A stretch of 64,000 nt of DNA, from NCBI RefSeq assembly GCF_003025555.1, contig NZ_PYMH01000004.1, positions 292,916-356,915 on the forward strand, given 5' to 3'. Of the stretch, positions 10,066 to 19,029 are shown piece by piece (within the stretch, counting starts at the first letter, position 1; every line of letters begins with the position of its first letter). A program made the translations under genes and the position numbers. The notes below the pieces were generated by a model. That model did no database searches. It had not been told where the DNA came from and worked only from the letters and a program-made list of their open reading frames with translations. The stretch comes from Photobacterium lutimaris (lineage in GTDB: Bacteria; Pseudomonadota; Gammaproteobacteria; Enterobacterales; Vibrionaceae).

Positions 10066-10607
10066 TACTCTGCTCCTACTTGCTCCAAGCTATCGTCGAA
10101 GTCGGATAAATCTGATTCAATAATTTTGAATAACATTGCTTTACCTCTTGAAATCCTAGACTTAACCGTGCCTATCGGAACACCAATAATATCTGCAATC
10201 TCTTGATATGAGTGCTCCCGCATGTAAAACAAAATCAAGGGGGTGCGGTAAAACTCCGTCACGTTTGTTATGGCAGCCATTGCCATATTTGGGTTGATGC
10301 AGAGCGATTCATGGTTTTCCAACTCTTCTGCAATGTTTTCAATAATATCTTCATCGCTCGTCAGCAGACCTAACTTCCGTTTTGCATGCAGGAACTCCCT
10401 GTACAGCGTGGTAAACAACCATGTTTTTACCTTATCTGGTTCGCGCAGCTGGTGTCCTTTCTCTAGCCAAATACAAAATACCTGCTGGGTAAGATCACAG
10501 GCATCGGCTTGTGAATTCGTCAAGCTATAAGCAAAGCGGTAAAGCTTTACGTAGTACTGATCCACGAGCTGGTTGTAGTCATGCTGTGATTGAGAGTGTC
10601 TACTCAT
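10065..10607 (-). CDS. ECF-type RNA polymerase sigma factor
   Basis: About 180 residues from the ATG at 10607; the frame continues upstream to 10679, but without a better start signal. Region 2 contains DYNQLVDQYYVKLYRFAYSL and the core-binding DACDLTQQVFCIWLE segment; region 4 shows the helix-turn-helix SYQEIADIIGVPIGTVKSRI. There is no region 1 or 3, as in group IV factors. It shares an overlapping operon with the anti-sigma factor and is divergent from a secreted-protein gene at 10807, a likely regulon member. The inducing signal is unknown; envelope or redox stress is common for such pairs. Confidence 0.88.
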   Translation of the reverse strand: MSRHSQSQHDYNQLVDQYYVKLYRFAYSLTNSQADACDLTQQVFCIWLEKGHQLREPDKVKTWLFTTLYREFLHAKRKLGLLTSDEDIIENIAEELENHESLCINPNMAMAAITNVTEFYRTPLILFYMREHSYQEIADIIGVPIGTVKSRISRGKAMLFKIIESDLSDFDDSLEQVGAE

Positions 10608-10806
10608 GTTTATAAGAGGCTCTAAGCGTGAATTTGTTCCATAGGTTTGTTGTAAGCATAGAGTGAATTTTGTATTCAAATTTTCTCACTATCGACATGG
10701 AACAATATTGATCCTTTTGTCTCTTACCCGTGAAACAAGGATGTTTATAGTACCGCTTGGAAAAGCAGTGGCATGTTTGATTGAATCAACTTGATTAGGT
10801 GAAGTT

Positions 10807-11229
10807 ATGAGAAACGTCATTCAAGGTGCATTAACAGCAGTCGGAATAGTGAGTTTGGTTGCCTTCTCTGGCAGTAGTATTGCGAAAGATGAAGACAGAA
10901 CGAGAATTGAATGCGAAAAACGCGGTGCTTACGATACCAGTATGGATGCGAGGTTTGAGGTGCGTGGGGGACGGGAGAAATTTGATGTGTCATTCGAAGC
11001 TGCGCCTGGAGGCTACTTTACTTCAGGCCAAGAGCTGGATGTTCATGTGGATTATGTTTATGTCGGAAAGCTGATGCTTAGGTATGAAGGCTTTGATCTG
11101 CAAGGCGATCTGGAGTTTGATACTAATATCGATAGCGTATATGACGACAGTCAGCCTTTCCCTGAAAACTTCCCAGAGGTAGGTAGAGGAACACATGTTA
11201 CGGTAGGCTACCTAGGATGCTCGCTGTAA
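10807..11229 (+). CDS. Secreted protein of unknown function
   Basis: A 140-residue protein starting with a cleavable signal peptide (Lys/Arg-poor start, hydrophobic core GALTAVGIVSLVAFSG, cleavage likely after SSIA). The mature part is about 110 residues, acidic, with a Cys near each end (IECEKRG and YLGCSL) that could form a disulfide after export. I do not recognise the family. It is transcribed away from the ECF sigma gene across a 199-base gap, which suggests that it is controlled by, or functionally tied to, that sigma/anti-sigma pair. The start has GGTGAAGTT just upstream of the ATG. Confidence 0.7.
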   Translation: MRNVIQGALTAVGIVSLVAFSGSSIAKDEDRTRIECEKRGAYDTSMDARFEVRGGREKFDVSFEAAPGGYFTSGQELDVHVDYVYVGKLMLRYEGFDLQGDLEFDTNIDSVYDDSQPFPENFPEVGRGTHVTVGYLGCSL

Positions 11230-11233
11230 AAAA

Positions 11234-11271
11234 AGCGCTGTGTCTTTTTATTTGTTTAAAGACACAGCGCT
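11234..11271 (-). terminator. Intrinsic terminator for the glycine-zipper lipoprotein gene
   Basis: A perfect 14-bp stem (AGCGCTGTGTCTTT paired with AAAGACACAGCGCT) followed, on the minus strand, by a run of T. On the plus strand the A-run precedes the hairpin, so termination should mainly serve the minus-strand gene, although the hairpin also ends the convergent transcript. Confidence 0.8.
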
Positions 11272-11312
11272 ACAGGAAACTTAGTGTTCAGCCAAGAGTT
11301 TGCTGTCTTTCA

Positions 11313-12104
11313 TCAGCCTTTGGTAAAGCGGTATGTTTGAATCTTCTGTTCTTGGCCGTTGACTTGAGCATAGGTATCAACCATCCATACACTTGGACCC
11401 GCAAAGCCTAGCTCTACGCGTACAGTTGAAGAATCAACGTTTTTGTAAATGCTTGCCTGAGCATTGGTTGGATAAAAGTTGTAGCGGTTCATGTTTTGTT
11501 GATATTCACCAGCAAAAGTAACCGGAACATTATTCGCATTATCCGTTACCGTTAGGCTGTAACCGACTTCAGGTGTGTAGGCAAAATTAGCAGTAAAAGA
11601 GAGTGCCTGTGACTGACCATCTACGGTGAGGTTGTTAATAGTAACGCTTGCTTCTGTGGTTTTTGCCAGTGAGCCACTTGCCTTTGCTGTTGCATTCACT
11701 GGTTGCTCGGTTGCTCCGCTCCAAATATTGACATTCCAGTTGCCAGTGAAGTTATCTAGCTTGTCCCAGTTTTGTGGCTGAGTATTGCTTGCCGTAGCTT
11801 GTCCGCCATTACCAATTTGCGCGAGGGCATCGTTGCGGCTGTCATGGCGCTGACTGTCGCGGTTGTTTTGGATATCAGCAGAAGCACCAGCTACACCGCC
11901 AGTAACGCCACCAGCTATCGCTCCTTTAACAGCAAGGTCAGCGTCGCCTGTTAGTGCCCCGAGTGTTAGGCCTAGAAGGGCACCACCGGCAGCACCTTGT
12001 TTAGTTAGTGCATTTGGATCATCTTGATTGTCTGGGTTTACGCAGCCAGTTAGAAGGGTTAGGCCGATGATTGAAACAATAGAAGATTTGGCGAATGTAT
12101 TCAT
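11313..12104 (-). CDS. Glycine-zipper outer-membrane lipoprotein
   Basis: A 263-residue lipoprotein with signal peptide and lipobox (LLTGC, Cys about 21). Residues about 38-75 form a glycine zipper (GGALLGLTLGALTGDADL, then GAIAGGVTGGVAG), a membrane-inserting motif found in Rickettsia 17-kDa-antigen/SlyB-type proteins. The C-terminal 140 residues are Asn/Thr-rich and predicted beta, starting with an FTGNWNVNIWSG segment. It stands alone between two intergenic regions and ends in a strong terminator. An envelope-stability role is likely from the zipper, but is not shown. Confidence 0.75.
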   Translation of the reverse strand: MNTFAKSSIVSIIGLTLLTGCVNPDNQDDPNALTKQGAAGGALLGLTLGALTGDADLAVKGAIAGGVTGGVAGASADIQNNRDSQRHDSRNDALAQIGNGGQATASNTQPQNWDKLDNFTGNWNVNIWSGATEQPVNATAKASGSLAKTTEASVTINNLTVDGQSQALSFTANFAYTPEVGYSLTVTDNANNVPVTFAGEYQQNMNRYNFYPTNAQASIYKNVDSSTVRVELGFAGPSVWMVDTYAQVNGQEQKIQTYRFTKG

Positions 12105-12432
12105 GATGATTCCTGCTTATTAATATGCTTTAAGGCTGCATCACTGCTGTGATGGCGTTTTATTATGGCGCTAATTTAGCAACATCAAACTGAATCATTC
12201 CTGAATGAATTGAACGGTGTTTTTTATATGTCCAATTGTAAAGGTACCTGTATTTTTTGGCTCTGGATTTAGCGGTTAAGCGGTTCGGTCTATGTGCTTG
12301 ATTTTAAAAAACACTGTTTTTAAATGAGAGGTTTTCTGTCTGAATTCTGGAACAGTAAAAACGTCAAGGTATGCAAGTTTTCAGTGATAAATGTAAGGAT
12401 GTGTAACGGTGCGAGGTAGGGTAAGGGAATGA
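12105..12432. other. Gene-free stretch upstream of the lipoprotein gene
   Basis: No convincing ORF. It must contain the minus-strand promoter and leader of the lipoprotein gene. A small hairpin (CATCAC/GTGATG, 12139-12154) lies in the leader, and an AT-rich imperfect palindrome (TTTAAAAAACA with TTTTTAAA) is seen around 12304-12325. Nothing else recognisable. Confidence 0.4.
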
Positions 12433-12654
12433 TTACTGTCCAAGTTGACGAGTTTGATTCATGGTTCGTGAACCGCCTGCACCATAACTATTGATATCGA
12501 ATCGATTTTGAGGGCGGTGTCTTTTTCGCTCAAGACGACTTAAATCAATTTGGTATTGCTGGTTTAATAAGTTGATAACCACATCTAATTCTCTTTTCGG
12601 AGCTTTATTATTTATAAGGTAGTAGTAAAGATTGATGGCGCGTTCTTCAGTCAT
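12433..12654 (-). CDS. Small basic protein of unknown function
   Basis: A 73-residue ORF starting at the ATG at 12654, chosen because GGAG sits at proper spacing before it; the longer frame to 12666 would need a TTG. The first half is predicted helical (TEERAINLYYYLINN, ELDVVINLLNQQYQ); the second half is Arg/Asn/Gly-rich and probably disordered (RKRHRPQNRFDIN). No known family recognised. It is separated by only 80 bases from the SMR gene transcribed the same way upstream and could share its transcript. Confidence 0.55.
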   Translation of the reverse strand: MTEERAINLYYYLINNKAPKRELDVVINLLNQQYQIDLSRLERKRHRPQNRFDINSYGAGGSRTMNQTRQLGQ

Positions 12655-12734
12655 TGATATCTCCAAATCTAGAATGTTTGTAAAAGGTGAAAAAGCCTGA
12701 TTACAACGCCATCAATGTCATTATTTCGGTGTAT

Positions 12735-13064
12735 TTAATGACTGTGCGGGGCACCTGCAAGGTTGATGATGGCAATACCAGCCGCAACGACAATCATGCC
12801 CAACCACACTTTGGCATCAAGATGTTGTTTGTATATGAGCCCTGACATTGCTGTGACTACGACGATAGCTAGCCCTGTCCAGATGGTGTGAACGATGCCA
12901 ACGGGTAATGATTTCATGGCCTGGCCAAGGAAAATGAAGGCAATAAGATGGCCTAAAATAACGATGGTACTGGGGAGCCAGTTAGTAAATCCATTCGTTG
13001 CACGTAGTGCAACATGTGATGTTGCTTCTGCCATTACGCCCAATAGTAGAAAAAGCCAGCCCAT
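12735..13064 (-). CDS. Small multidrug resistance (SMR) family transporter
   Basis: A 109-residue four-helix membrane protein. The essential membrane-embedded glutamate of EmrE/SugE-type pumps is in LLGVMAEATSHVALRAT (about residue 13), and the third-helix signature reads HTIWTGLAIVVVTAMSG. The length fits the family. It should act as an antiparallel dimer exchanging protons for a cationic compound (quaternary ammonium, guanidinium or polyamine); the substrate cannot be told from sequence. It stands next to no obvious regulator. Confidence 0.88.
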   Translation of the reverse strand: MGWLFLLLGVMAEATSHVALRATNGFTNWLPSTIVILGHLIAFIFLGQAMKSLPVGIVHTIWTGLAIVVVTAMSGLIYKQHLDAKVWLGMIVVAAGIAIINLAGAPHSH

Positions 13065-13412
13065 TGTTATCCTCTCTTGCTTTCTTTGTGATATTCGGTA
13101 TCAAGATGCGAGTAGTATAACCATTTCCATGGTGGTGATAATTACAGTTAAATGCAAATTACTTTTTACAGGTGGTAACAATAAGGAGGTATTCATAGTT
13201 TAGAAGCCATTTGGAGGAGGACAGGCTCTTGATATTATTAACACCACCAATATCTCATTTTCACAACTTTCACATTTTTAACATTTAAATGCAGTTTCTT
13301 TTGATGCAACATCGATATGACAATTAAACCTGATGCGTATGTGTCGAGCTTGATACATTTGTATCAAGGACAATACCAACAATCAGGCATTCTGAATGAG
13401 AAGGAGTACTCA
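13065..13412. other. Divergent intergenic region before the TAXI-TRAP operon
   Basis: AT-rich region containing the promoters of the SMR gene (minus) and the TAXI solute-binding gene (plus). No ORF supported: the frame running into the TAXI gene from 13317 lacks a ribosome-binding site. It holds one perfect palindrome at 13349-13368, listed separately. Confidence 0.5.
13349..13368. promoter_or_regulatory. Palindrome in the leader of the TAXI-TRAP genes
   Basis: Perfect 8-bp arms CTTGATAC and GTATCAAG around ATTT, 45 bases before the ATG at 13413. It may be an operator (for example for the CitB-like response regulator encoded downstream) or a leader hairpin. Seen directly; function inferred. 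Confidence 0.4.
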
Positions 13413-14339
13413 ATGCGTTCAATGATCAAAAAAGGGATTATCTCTCTGGCACTGGCGGTTTCTTTGCCAGTTGCGGCGGCTAACTACACCATAGGTACCG
13501 GTAGCCAAAGTGGGACTTACTATCCTTTAGGCGGTTTGCTGGCCAAGGTCTGGAGTGAGAATATTGATGGCTTCAATATGCGCGCAGAAGTGACGGCGGC
13601 GTCGGTAGAAAATGTCATCAAAGTATCTACCCAGCAACAACTGGCCGGTATCGCTATGGGGAACGTTGTACAACAAGCCTATCAAGGAACAGAGCCGTTC
13701 CCACGTAAGATGGATGTCTCTGTGCTGTTTGCGTTATACCCGAATGTTGTCCAGTTTATGGTGCCTGCGAATTCAGACATCAAGTCTGTTGCTGACTTAA
13801 AAGGTAAACGTGTTGCGTTGGGTGCGCCGGGCTCAGGTACGCGTGTGAGTGCGTTGAACATTCTGAAAACCTTAGGTATTGAAGAGGGTGACGTACGCGG
13901 TCAGGCGCTGAACTATACCGCGACTACTGAAGCATTGGCGAATGGTCAGATTGATGCTGGTGTAATTGTAGGAAGCTTGGGTGTCGGTGCAATCACCGAA
14001 TTGGCATTGACGCGTGATATTCGTATTTTGTCATTCAGCGATGAAGAAATAGCGAAAATTAACCAAGACAATGCATCATATAGCGGTTTGGATGTTAGTG
14101 CTGATAGTTACCGTAATGTTCCGGCTTTCCAGGCGCCAGCCGTTTGGAATGTACTGGTGGTGAAAGGGGACCTGGATAAAGACTTGGCTTACGAGATGAC
14201 CAAGGTGGCTTTCGATAACATCGATCAGATCCGCCAGTCTATCGGCGTAACCAAGTTTACGACCGTTGAAAACATGAACAAGCTGGCAGGTATCCCACTG
14301 CACCCTGGTTCTCAGCAGTTTATGGATGAGAAAAAATAA
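13413..14339 (+). CDS. TAXI-family TRAP transporter solute-binding protein
   Basis: A 308-residue periplasmic protein. The start at 13413 is supported by AAGGAG at 13401-13406 and gives a classic signal peptide (SMIKKGIISLALAVSLPVAAA). The mature protein begins YTIGTGSQSGTYYPLGGLLA, the hallmark of the TAXI subgroup. It should bind a dicarboxylate, 2-oxoacid or amino acid and hand it to the fused permease encoded 134 bases downstream. A strong hairpin between the two genes probably gives more binding protein than permease. Confidence 0.9.
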   Translation: MRSMIKKGIISLALAVSLPVAAANYTIGTGSQSGTYYPLGGLLAKVWSENIDGFNMRAEVTAASVENVIKVSTQQQLAGIAMGNVVQQAYQGTEPFPRKMDVSVLFALYPNVVQFMVPANSDIKSVADLKGKRVALGAPGSGTRVSALNILKTLGIEEGDVRGQALNYTATTEALANGQIDAGVIVGSLGVGAITELALTRDIRILSFSDEEIAKINQDNASYSGLDVSADSYRNVPAFQAPAVWNVLVVKGDLDKDLAYEMTKVAFDNIDQIRQSIGVTKFTTVENMNKLAGIPLHPGSQQFMDEKK

Positions 14340-14384
14340 ACAACCCGAAGTCTTTTGCCTATTGGCATCATGATAGGTAAACCC

Positions 14385-14412
14385 ATACCTCCCGAAGTTG
14401 TTCGGGAGGTAT
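14385..14412 (+). terminator. Intercistronic hairpin after the TAXI binding-protein gene
   Basis: Perfect 12-bp stem ATACCTCCCGAA / TTCGGGAGGTAT with a GTTG loop. No T-run follows, so it is more likely an mRNA-stabilising or partial-attenuation hairpin than a full terminator. Confidence 0.65.
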
Positions 14413-14472
14413 ATTCCCAAGTTAATTGAAAACGCTTGGGTTAATAACATTGCAGTTTACAAGGAGTTCGCA

Positions 14473-16362
14473 ATGACCCATTCTTCGGCGTTAAATCACA
14501 GGGTGACTGAGCGTTTGATACAATTGGCAGCTGTCGCCGCTGTTGCTTTATCAGTGTTTCAAATTTGGCAGGGACTGACCGCCAACCTCTCCGCTCCTGT
14601 ATTTCGCCCCGTTCACTTATGCTGGATCCTTGCTCTAGTATTTCTCGTAAAACCTTTGGTGAAAGTGGACAACCGTTTCTACCTGCCAGCAAGGCTGGTC
14701 GATTTATCTATGGTATTGGCTACCTTGTGGGCTGCACAGCACATCGTTCGTTTTGACTACGATGACATTGGTTTTTTGCTTGATGGGCTAGGGGCGAATG
14801 ATATTCTGGCGGGCTCTATTTTGATTGTGACCTTGTTGGAAGCGACACGGCGAACCGTCGGTATGGTCATGGTGGTGATTGCTGGATTCTTCTTGTCTTA
14901 TGCCATGTTTGGCGACATCTTGCCGGCCAGTGTTGCGAGTAAAGGTTTCGCGTTGGATGAGATCATCCGTTTCCATATTTATTCCACTAACGGTGTGTTC
15001 GGTGCACCGCTGGCTATTGCTGCTGGGGTGGTATTTATTTTCGTGTTGTTTGGCGCTTTTTTGCAAGTTACCGGTGCTGGACAGTTTTTTATTGATGCTG
15101 CGTTTGCGGTCGCGGGAAAATACCGTGGCGGCCCAGCGAAAGCCAGTGTGGTCGCTTCGGCGGCATTAGGGTCAATATCGGGATCGGCGATTGCCAATAC
15201 AGTGACCACTGGTGCTTTGACTATTCCGATGATGAAAAAGCTGGGCTATAAGCCCGAGCAAGCGGCAGGTATTGAAGCGGCAGCGTCGACTGGTGGGCAG
15301 ATCATGCCACCAGTGATGGGGGCGGGTGCCTTTGTCATGGCCCAGTTCACCGGTATTGCCTACAGTGAAATCCTGCTGGTGTCGATTGCCCCGGCCATTT
15401 TGTATTTTGGCTGTACCTTGCTCTACGTCCACTTGATGGCCTGTAAGCTTGGCCTGAAAGGGATGGACAAAGTCACGCAACTTAAAATAGTGATGAAACA
15501 AGGTTGGCACTTTATTGTGCCGTTGGTATTGATCACGAGCCTGTTGCTGATGAGCTACTCGCCAGTACTGGTCGGTATTGCGGGCTGTAGTGCTATTTTG
15601 GTCGCCGCGATGTGCCGTAAGCACAGTCGTATAAGCCTTCGAGTTTTCCTTGAGGGGATGAAAGAAGGTGCGTTGCTGGCATTACCTATCTCTGTTGCCT
15701 GTGCCACTGCCGGTATTGTGGTTGGTGTCGTGGGCCAGACCGGTATCGGTTTGCAATTTACCCAGTTCCTGATGGCTCTATCGGGGGGGTATTTATGGTC
15801 GGTGATGGCGTTGATTGCGCTTGCGGCAGTGATTCTCGGGATGGGCTTACCAGTGACAGCGGCCTATATCGTACTGTCAATTATGGCGGTACCTGCATTG
15901 ACTGAGCTTGGTTTGAGTATTCTGACCGCACACATGATCGTGTTTTGGTTGTCGCAAACCTCAAATGTAACCCCGCCAATTGCCTTGGCTGCGTTTGCAG
16001 GTGCGGGTATTGCTGGGGCATCTCCGATGCAATCTGCGGTACAGGCATTCAAGCTGGCGCAGGGCTTCTTCCTGATCCCATTGATGATGGCGTTCTCGCC
16101 GCTTATCTATGATGGTGAAAACCTGTTTGGCTTTATGTTCGCGATAGTGACTACCATCGCGCTTATTGTCGCCTTTGCCGGGGCGATTGAAGGGCGGCTC
16201 ATTAAGCCGTTGTCGGTATTGGAGCGCTCGATACTGTTGGTGGTGCCATTTGCGCTGATCTTCAGCGGACTCGCGATTAAATTGGCAGCAGTGGCGGTTG
16301 TGATTGTGATTACGTCACTCAACGCATTTCGCAGCAGGGAAAGCAGCGCAACACCTGTTTAA
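14473..16362 (+). CDS. TRAP transporter fused permease (DctQ-DctM type)
   Basis: About 629 residues, almost entirely hydrophobic. The first ~180 residues correspond to the small DctQ-like membrane subunit, the remainder to DctM with SGSAIANTVTTGALTIPMMKKLGY and GGQIMPPVMGAGAFVMAQ, conserved in TAXI-type fused permeases, and MGLPVTAAYIVLSIM later on. The start at 14473 has AAGGAG at 14461-14466. With the preceding binding protein it makes a complete sodium- or proton-driven, ATP-independent uptake system. It ends in a shared bidirectional terminator facing the response-regulator gene. Confidence 0.92.
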   Translation: MTHSSALNHRVTERLIQLAAVAAVALSVFQIWQGLTANLSAPVFRPVHLCWILALVFLVKPLVKVDNRFYLPARLVDLSMVLATLWAAQHIVRFDYDDIGFLLDGLGANDILAGSILIVTLLEATRRTVGMVMVVIAGFFLSYAMFGDILPASVASKGFALDEIIRFHIYSTNGVFGAPLAIAAGVVFIFVLFGAFLQVTGAGQFFIDAAFAVAGKYRGGPAKASVVASAALGSISGSAIANTVTTGALTIPMMKKLGYKPEQAAGIEAAASTGGQIMPPVMGAGAFVMAQFTGIAYSEILLVSIAPAILYFGCTLLYVHLMACKLGLKGMDKVTQLKIVMKQGWHFIVPLVLITSLLLMSYSPVLVGIAGCSAILVAAMCRKHSRISLRVFLEGMKEGALLALPISVACATAGIVVGVVGQTGIGLQFTQFLMALSGGYLWSVMALIALAAVILGMGLPVTAAYIVLSIMAVPALTELGLSILTAHMIVFWLSQTSNVTPPIALAAFAGAGIAGASPMQSAVQAFKLAQGFFLIPLMMAFSPLIYDGENLFGFMFAIVTTIALIVAFAGAIEGRLIKPLSVLERSILLVVPFALIFSGLAIKLAAVAVVIVITSLNAFRSRESSATPV

Positions 16363-16395
16363 CGACTCTTTTCTACGGAGTAATAGCCAAAACTA

Positions 16396-16421
16396 AAGGG
16401 GAAGCCATTAGGCTTTCCCTT
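16396..16421. terminator. Bidirectional terminator between TRAP permease and response regulator
   Basis: 11-bp stem (AAGGGGAAGCC with GGCTTTCCCTT, one G-T pair) around ATTA; followed by TGTTATTT on the plus strand and by TTTAGTTTT on the minus strand. Confidence 0.8.
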
Positions 16422-16438
16422 GTTATTTCAGCGGTAAC

Positions 16439-17146
16439 TTAAGAACAAAGCTGATAACGTCGCTCTGGGCGGCCGACACTGCCGTATGAAACTTCCGCAT
16501 TCAGTTCATCGGTGCTGACCATATACTCGAGGTAACGCCTTGCGGTTGTTCTACTGGCGCCAATGTGTTGCCCGACCTCTTCTGCATTTAATAACGCTGA
16601 TTGATCTTTGAAAACCGCGCGGATCTTATCGAGGGTTAAACCGTCAATCCCCTTGGGTAACCGGGTAACTGCGGAGGCTGCTATACCTTGTTGGTTTGTG
16701 GCATCGGGTGTTGCTTGCAACAGCCCGTCGACATCGCTTTGTAGTAGTGACTCAATGTCAGAAAACCTATCTAGGTGACCTCGAAACTTTTGCAGTGAAG
16801 CCTGCAGACGTTCAAATACCAAGGGTTTTAGGATGTAATCGAAAATACCACTGTGCATGGCTTGGCGCAGGGTATCGACTTCTTTAGCTGCCGTAACCAA
16901 AATGACATCGGTGTTGCAGCCATCAGCCCGTAACTCTCTAAGTAGATCAAGGCCAGTACCGGTCGGAAATTGATTATCCAGCAAGACTAATTCTGGTTGG
17001 AGAACTTCAATCAAGTCTCTGGCTTCATCGATTCCGTGGGCGATGCCAATCACCTCGAACCCTTCGATACGCTCAATAAAACGTCTTTGAATCTCTGCGA
17101 TTTGCGGGTCATCTTCGGCGATGACAATGCGAATGGCGGTTGTCAT
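16439..17146 (-). CDS. CitB/DcuR-type response regulator
   Basis: A 235-residue response regulator. The receiver domain has the acidic pocket in IVIAEDDPQ, the phospho-acceptor in ELVLLDNQFPTGTG and the conserved Lys in FDYILKPL. The C-terminal part has a winged-helix-like ASRTTARRYLEYMVS segment, as in the CitB/DcuR/DpiA group that responds to citrate or C4-dicarboxylates. It starts two bases after the end of the sensor-kinase gene. The two transport systems on either side, and the CoA-transferase/lyase genes, are likely targets. Confidence 0.88.
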   Translation of the reverse strand: MTTAIRIVIAEDDPQIAEIQRRFIERIEGFEVIGIAHGIDEARDLIEVLQPELVLLDNQFPTGTGLDLLRELRADGCNTDVILVTAAKEVDTLRQAMHSGIFDYILKPLVFERLQASLQKFRGHLDRFSDIESLLQSDVDGLLQATPDATNQQGIAASAVTRLPKGIDGLTLDKIRAVFKDQSALLNAEEVGQHIGASRTTARRYLEYMVSTDELNAEVSYGSVGRPERRYQLCS

Positions 17147-17148
17147 GG

Positions 17149-18837
17149 CTACACCTCCTTGTGTTTCGTCGTTTTATTATTATGGTTATTTTGTGTGAAA
17201 TGCTTAGGCAGATATAAGGTAAATCGGCTACCACCGTTCTCTGAATGTGATGCAATAGATTCAACCGTTATCAGTCCGCCGAGATGCTCAGTCAGGCTTT
17301 TTACCAAATCCAACCCGATGCCGTGCCCTTGGATATTTTGGGGTGACTGGCTTTTCGTTGAATAGCCTCGGGTAAAGATTTTGTCTTGCTCATCCGCGGA
17401 GATGCCCGGCCCTTGGTCTTCAACTTCAAAAATTAACTCTTTACCAAAGTCGGAGAGGATCACTGTCACTGTACCGCCTTTCCCTTGGTGGGAAAGGGTC
17501 GCTTCAAGTGCATTGTCGATAAGGTTACCCAAAATACTGACCAGTTGCTCACGGGGGAGGGCATCAGGCAGTGCTGACATTTGACTGCCTTGATCGATAA
17601 CTAATTCTAGTCCGAGTTCCTTAGCTCGATTGTATTTACCCAGCAAGCAACCGGCGAGGATGCTGTCGGAGGTCACTTCCATCAACTGCTGGATAAAGGC
17701 TTGGTGACTCGATGTTTCTTGACCAATAACCGCAAGCGCTTCGTCTTTGGCGTCGATTTGGATCAGTCCGGCAATAGTGTGGAGTTTGTTATTATATTCA
17801 TGGGATTGGCTGCGCAAACTCTCGGCATACTGTTTGATCCGGGTGAGTTTTCGGCTGACCAAGTCGACTTCATTCTTCAGCCGGAAGCTTGATACGACTC
17901 CGGTAATTTGATCGCCTTGGATCAGTGGGATCCGGTTGGCAATCAGCAAGTGGTTATGCAGCCATATTTCTTGATCATACTGTGGCTGGCCTTGTACAAG
18001 AACATCAAGCATTCCGCTGTCAGGCAATACAGATTGGATATGTTTTCCGATATAGCTGCCGTCTTCTGGAAGCTCCAGCGTCTTGATGGCCGCGTGGTTG
18101 AACGTCGTGACTATACCGTGATGGTTGATGGCAACAATGCCTTCGCGAACCGTTTCTAGGGTCGCATTTCGTTCTTGGTACATTCTGCCGATTTGCTCTG
18201 GCTCTAGGTTGAAAATGGCTCTTTTAAAGTGGGAGGCAAACCATACAGCGGTAAAGACACTAAAAAGAAACGCCCCGCCAATAGCAAAGAACATCGTCAA
18301 GCGATGGTTGCTTACAATTCTGTCTACGGTGTCGAGCATGTAGCCAACCGAGACAATACCGATAACGTCGGTGCCCTCGGCATTAAATACCGGTGCTTTG
18401 CCACGCATTGACCAACCAATACTGCCGAGTGCTTTGGAAATATAGGGTTTTCCCTGCAGCAGTGCTGGAGCGTTGGTATCTCCGTCATCATCTGCCATGG
18501 ATTTGCCAATCATATGGGGGAAGGGGTGGGCTAAGCGAATACCGTCTTTATCGCCAAACACTACAAACCGAGCTTCTGCTGAATGGGCTAGTTTGTAACT
18601 TAAAGGTTGCAAAAACTCTGAGTCTTTAGCCTCTACCGCATGGATAACATCGGGTGAAGCGGCAATAGCCAATGCTACCCGCATTGCTTGCTGACCAATT
18701 TGTTCATCCAGAACGCTATCAAGATAGCGAATGGCAAAGTGACCGAGCATACCTGTTTGGAGTATGGCAATAACACCTAAAATCAATACCATACGCCATT
18801 TTAGGCGTAAGTGGCGCAGCGAGAGCATTTGTAACAT
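17149..18837 (-). CDS. CitA/DcuS-type sensor histidine kinase
   Basis: About 562 residues from the ATG at 18837; a GTG at 18858 is also in frame, with AAAGGAA between the two. Order: a first membrane helix (WRMVLILGVIAILQTG), a periplasmic PAS-type sensor domain with the DEQIGQQAMRVALAIA entry and RLAHPFPHMIGKS ligand-pocket signature of the CitA/DcuS family, a second membrane helix, a cytoplasmic PAS, and a kinase core with LRSQSHEYNNKLHTIAGL (His-box), NLIDNALEA (N-box) and GHGIGLDLVKSL (G-box). It most likely senses external citrate or another carboxylate and works with the response regulator encoded directly downstream. Confidence 0.9.
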   Translation of the reverse strand: MLQMLSLRHLRLKWRMVLILGVIAILQTGMLGHFAIRYLDSVLDEQIGQQAMRVALAIAASPDVIHAVEAKDSEFLQPLSYKLAHSAEARFVVFGDKDGIRLAHPFPHMIGKSMADDDGDTNAPALLQGKPYISKALGSIGWSMRGKAPVFNAEGTDVIGIVSVGYMLDTVDRIVSNHRLTMFFAIGGAFLFSVFTAVWFASHFKRAIFNLEPEQIGRMYQERNATLETVREGIVAINHHGIVTTFNHAAIKTLELPEDGSYIGKHIQSVLPDSGMLDVLVQGQPQYDQEIWLHNHLLIANRIPLIQGDQITGVVSSFRLKNEVDLVSRKLTRIKQYAESLRSQSHEYNNKLHTIAGLIQIDAKDEALAVIGQETSSHQAFIQQLMEVTSDSILAGCLLGKYNRAKELGLELVIDQGSQMSALPDALPREQLVSILGNLIDNALEATLSHQGKGGTVTVILSDFGKELIFEVEDQGPGISADEQDKIFTRGYSTKSQSPQNIQGHGIGLDLVKSLTEHLGGLITVESIASHSENGGSRFTLYLPKHFTQNNHNNKTTKHKEV

Positions 18838-18903
18838 GGAGCAGGTGATTCCTTTCACCGGATAAGATGCAACAACTCTACCTGTTTTTACCGGGCTGTG
18901 CTG

Positions 18904-18930
18904 TGAACAATATGAACAAAATGAAAAATA
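18904..18930. promoter_or_regulatory. Three tandem 9-bp repeats upstream of tctC
   Basis: TGAACAATA, TGAACAAAA and TGAAAAATA lie head to tail between the divergent sensor-kinase and tctC genes. Such direct repeats could bind the response regulator. The AT-rich setting makes chance similarity possible. Confidence 0.3.
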
Positions 18931-19029
18931 CAGCCGTTATTCACAATAATTTTACAATCTTTAGTTTGGTCAATAGCTGGCTTACCTTTGTGTTGAAGGA
19001 TAAAAACAACACTCAACGAGGAAAGAGCT

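Noticed and set aside
15172..15624. 150-codon minus-strand frame
   Set aside because: Antisense to the TRAP permease and rich in His/Gln/Arg, as usual for shadow frames.
18900..18925. TGTGAACAATATGAACA as a CRP site
   Set aside because: Only the left half matches TGTGA-N6-TCACA; noted instead as tandem repeats.
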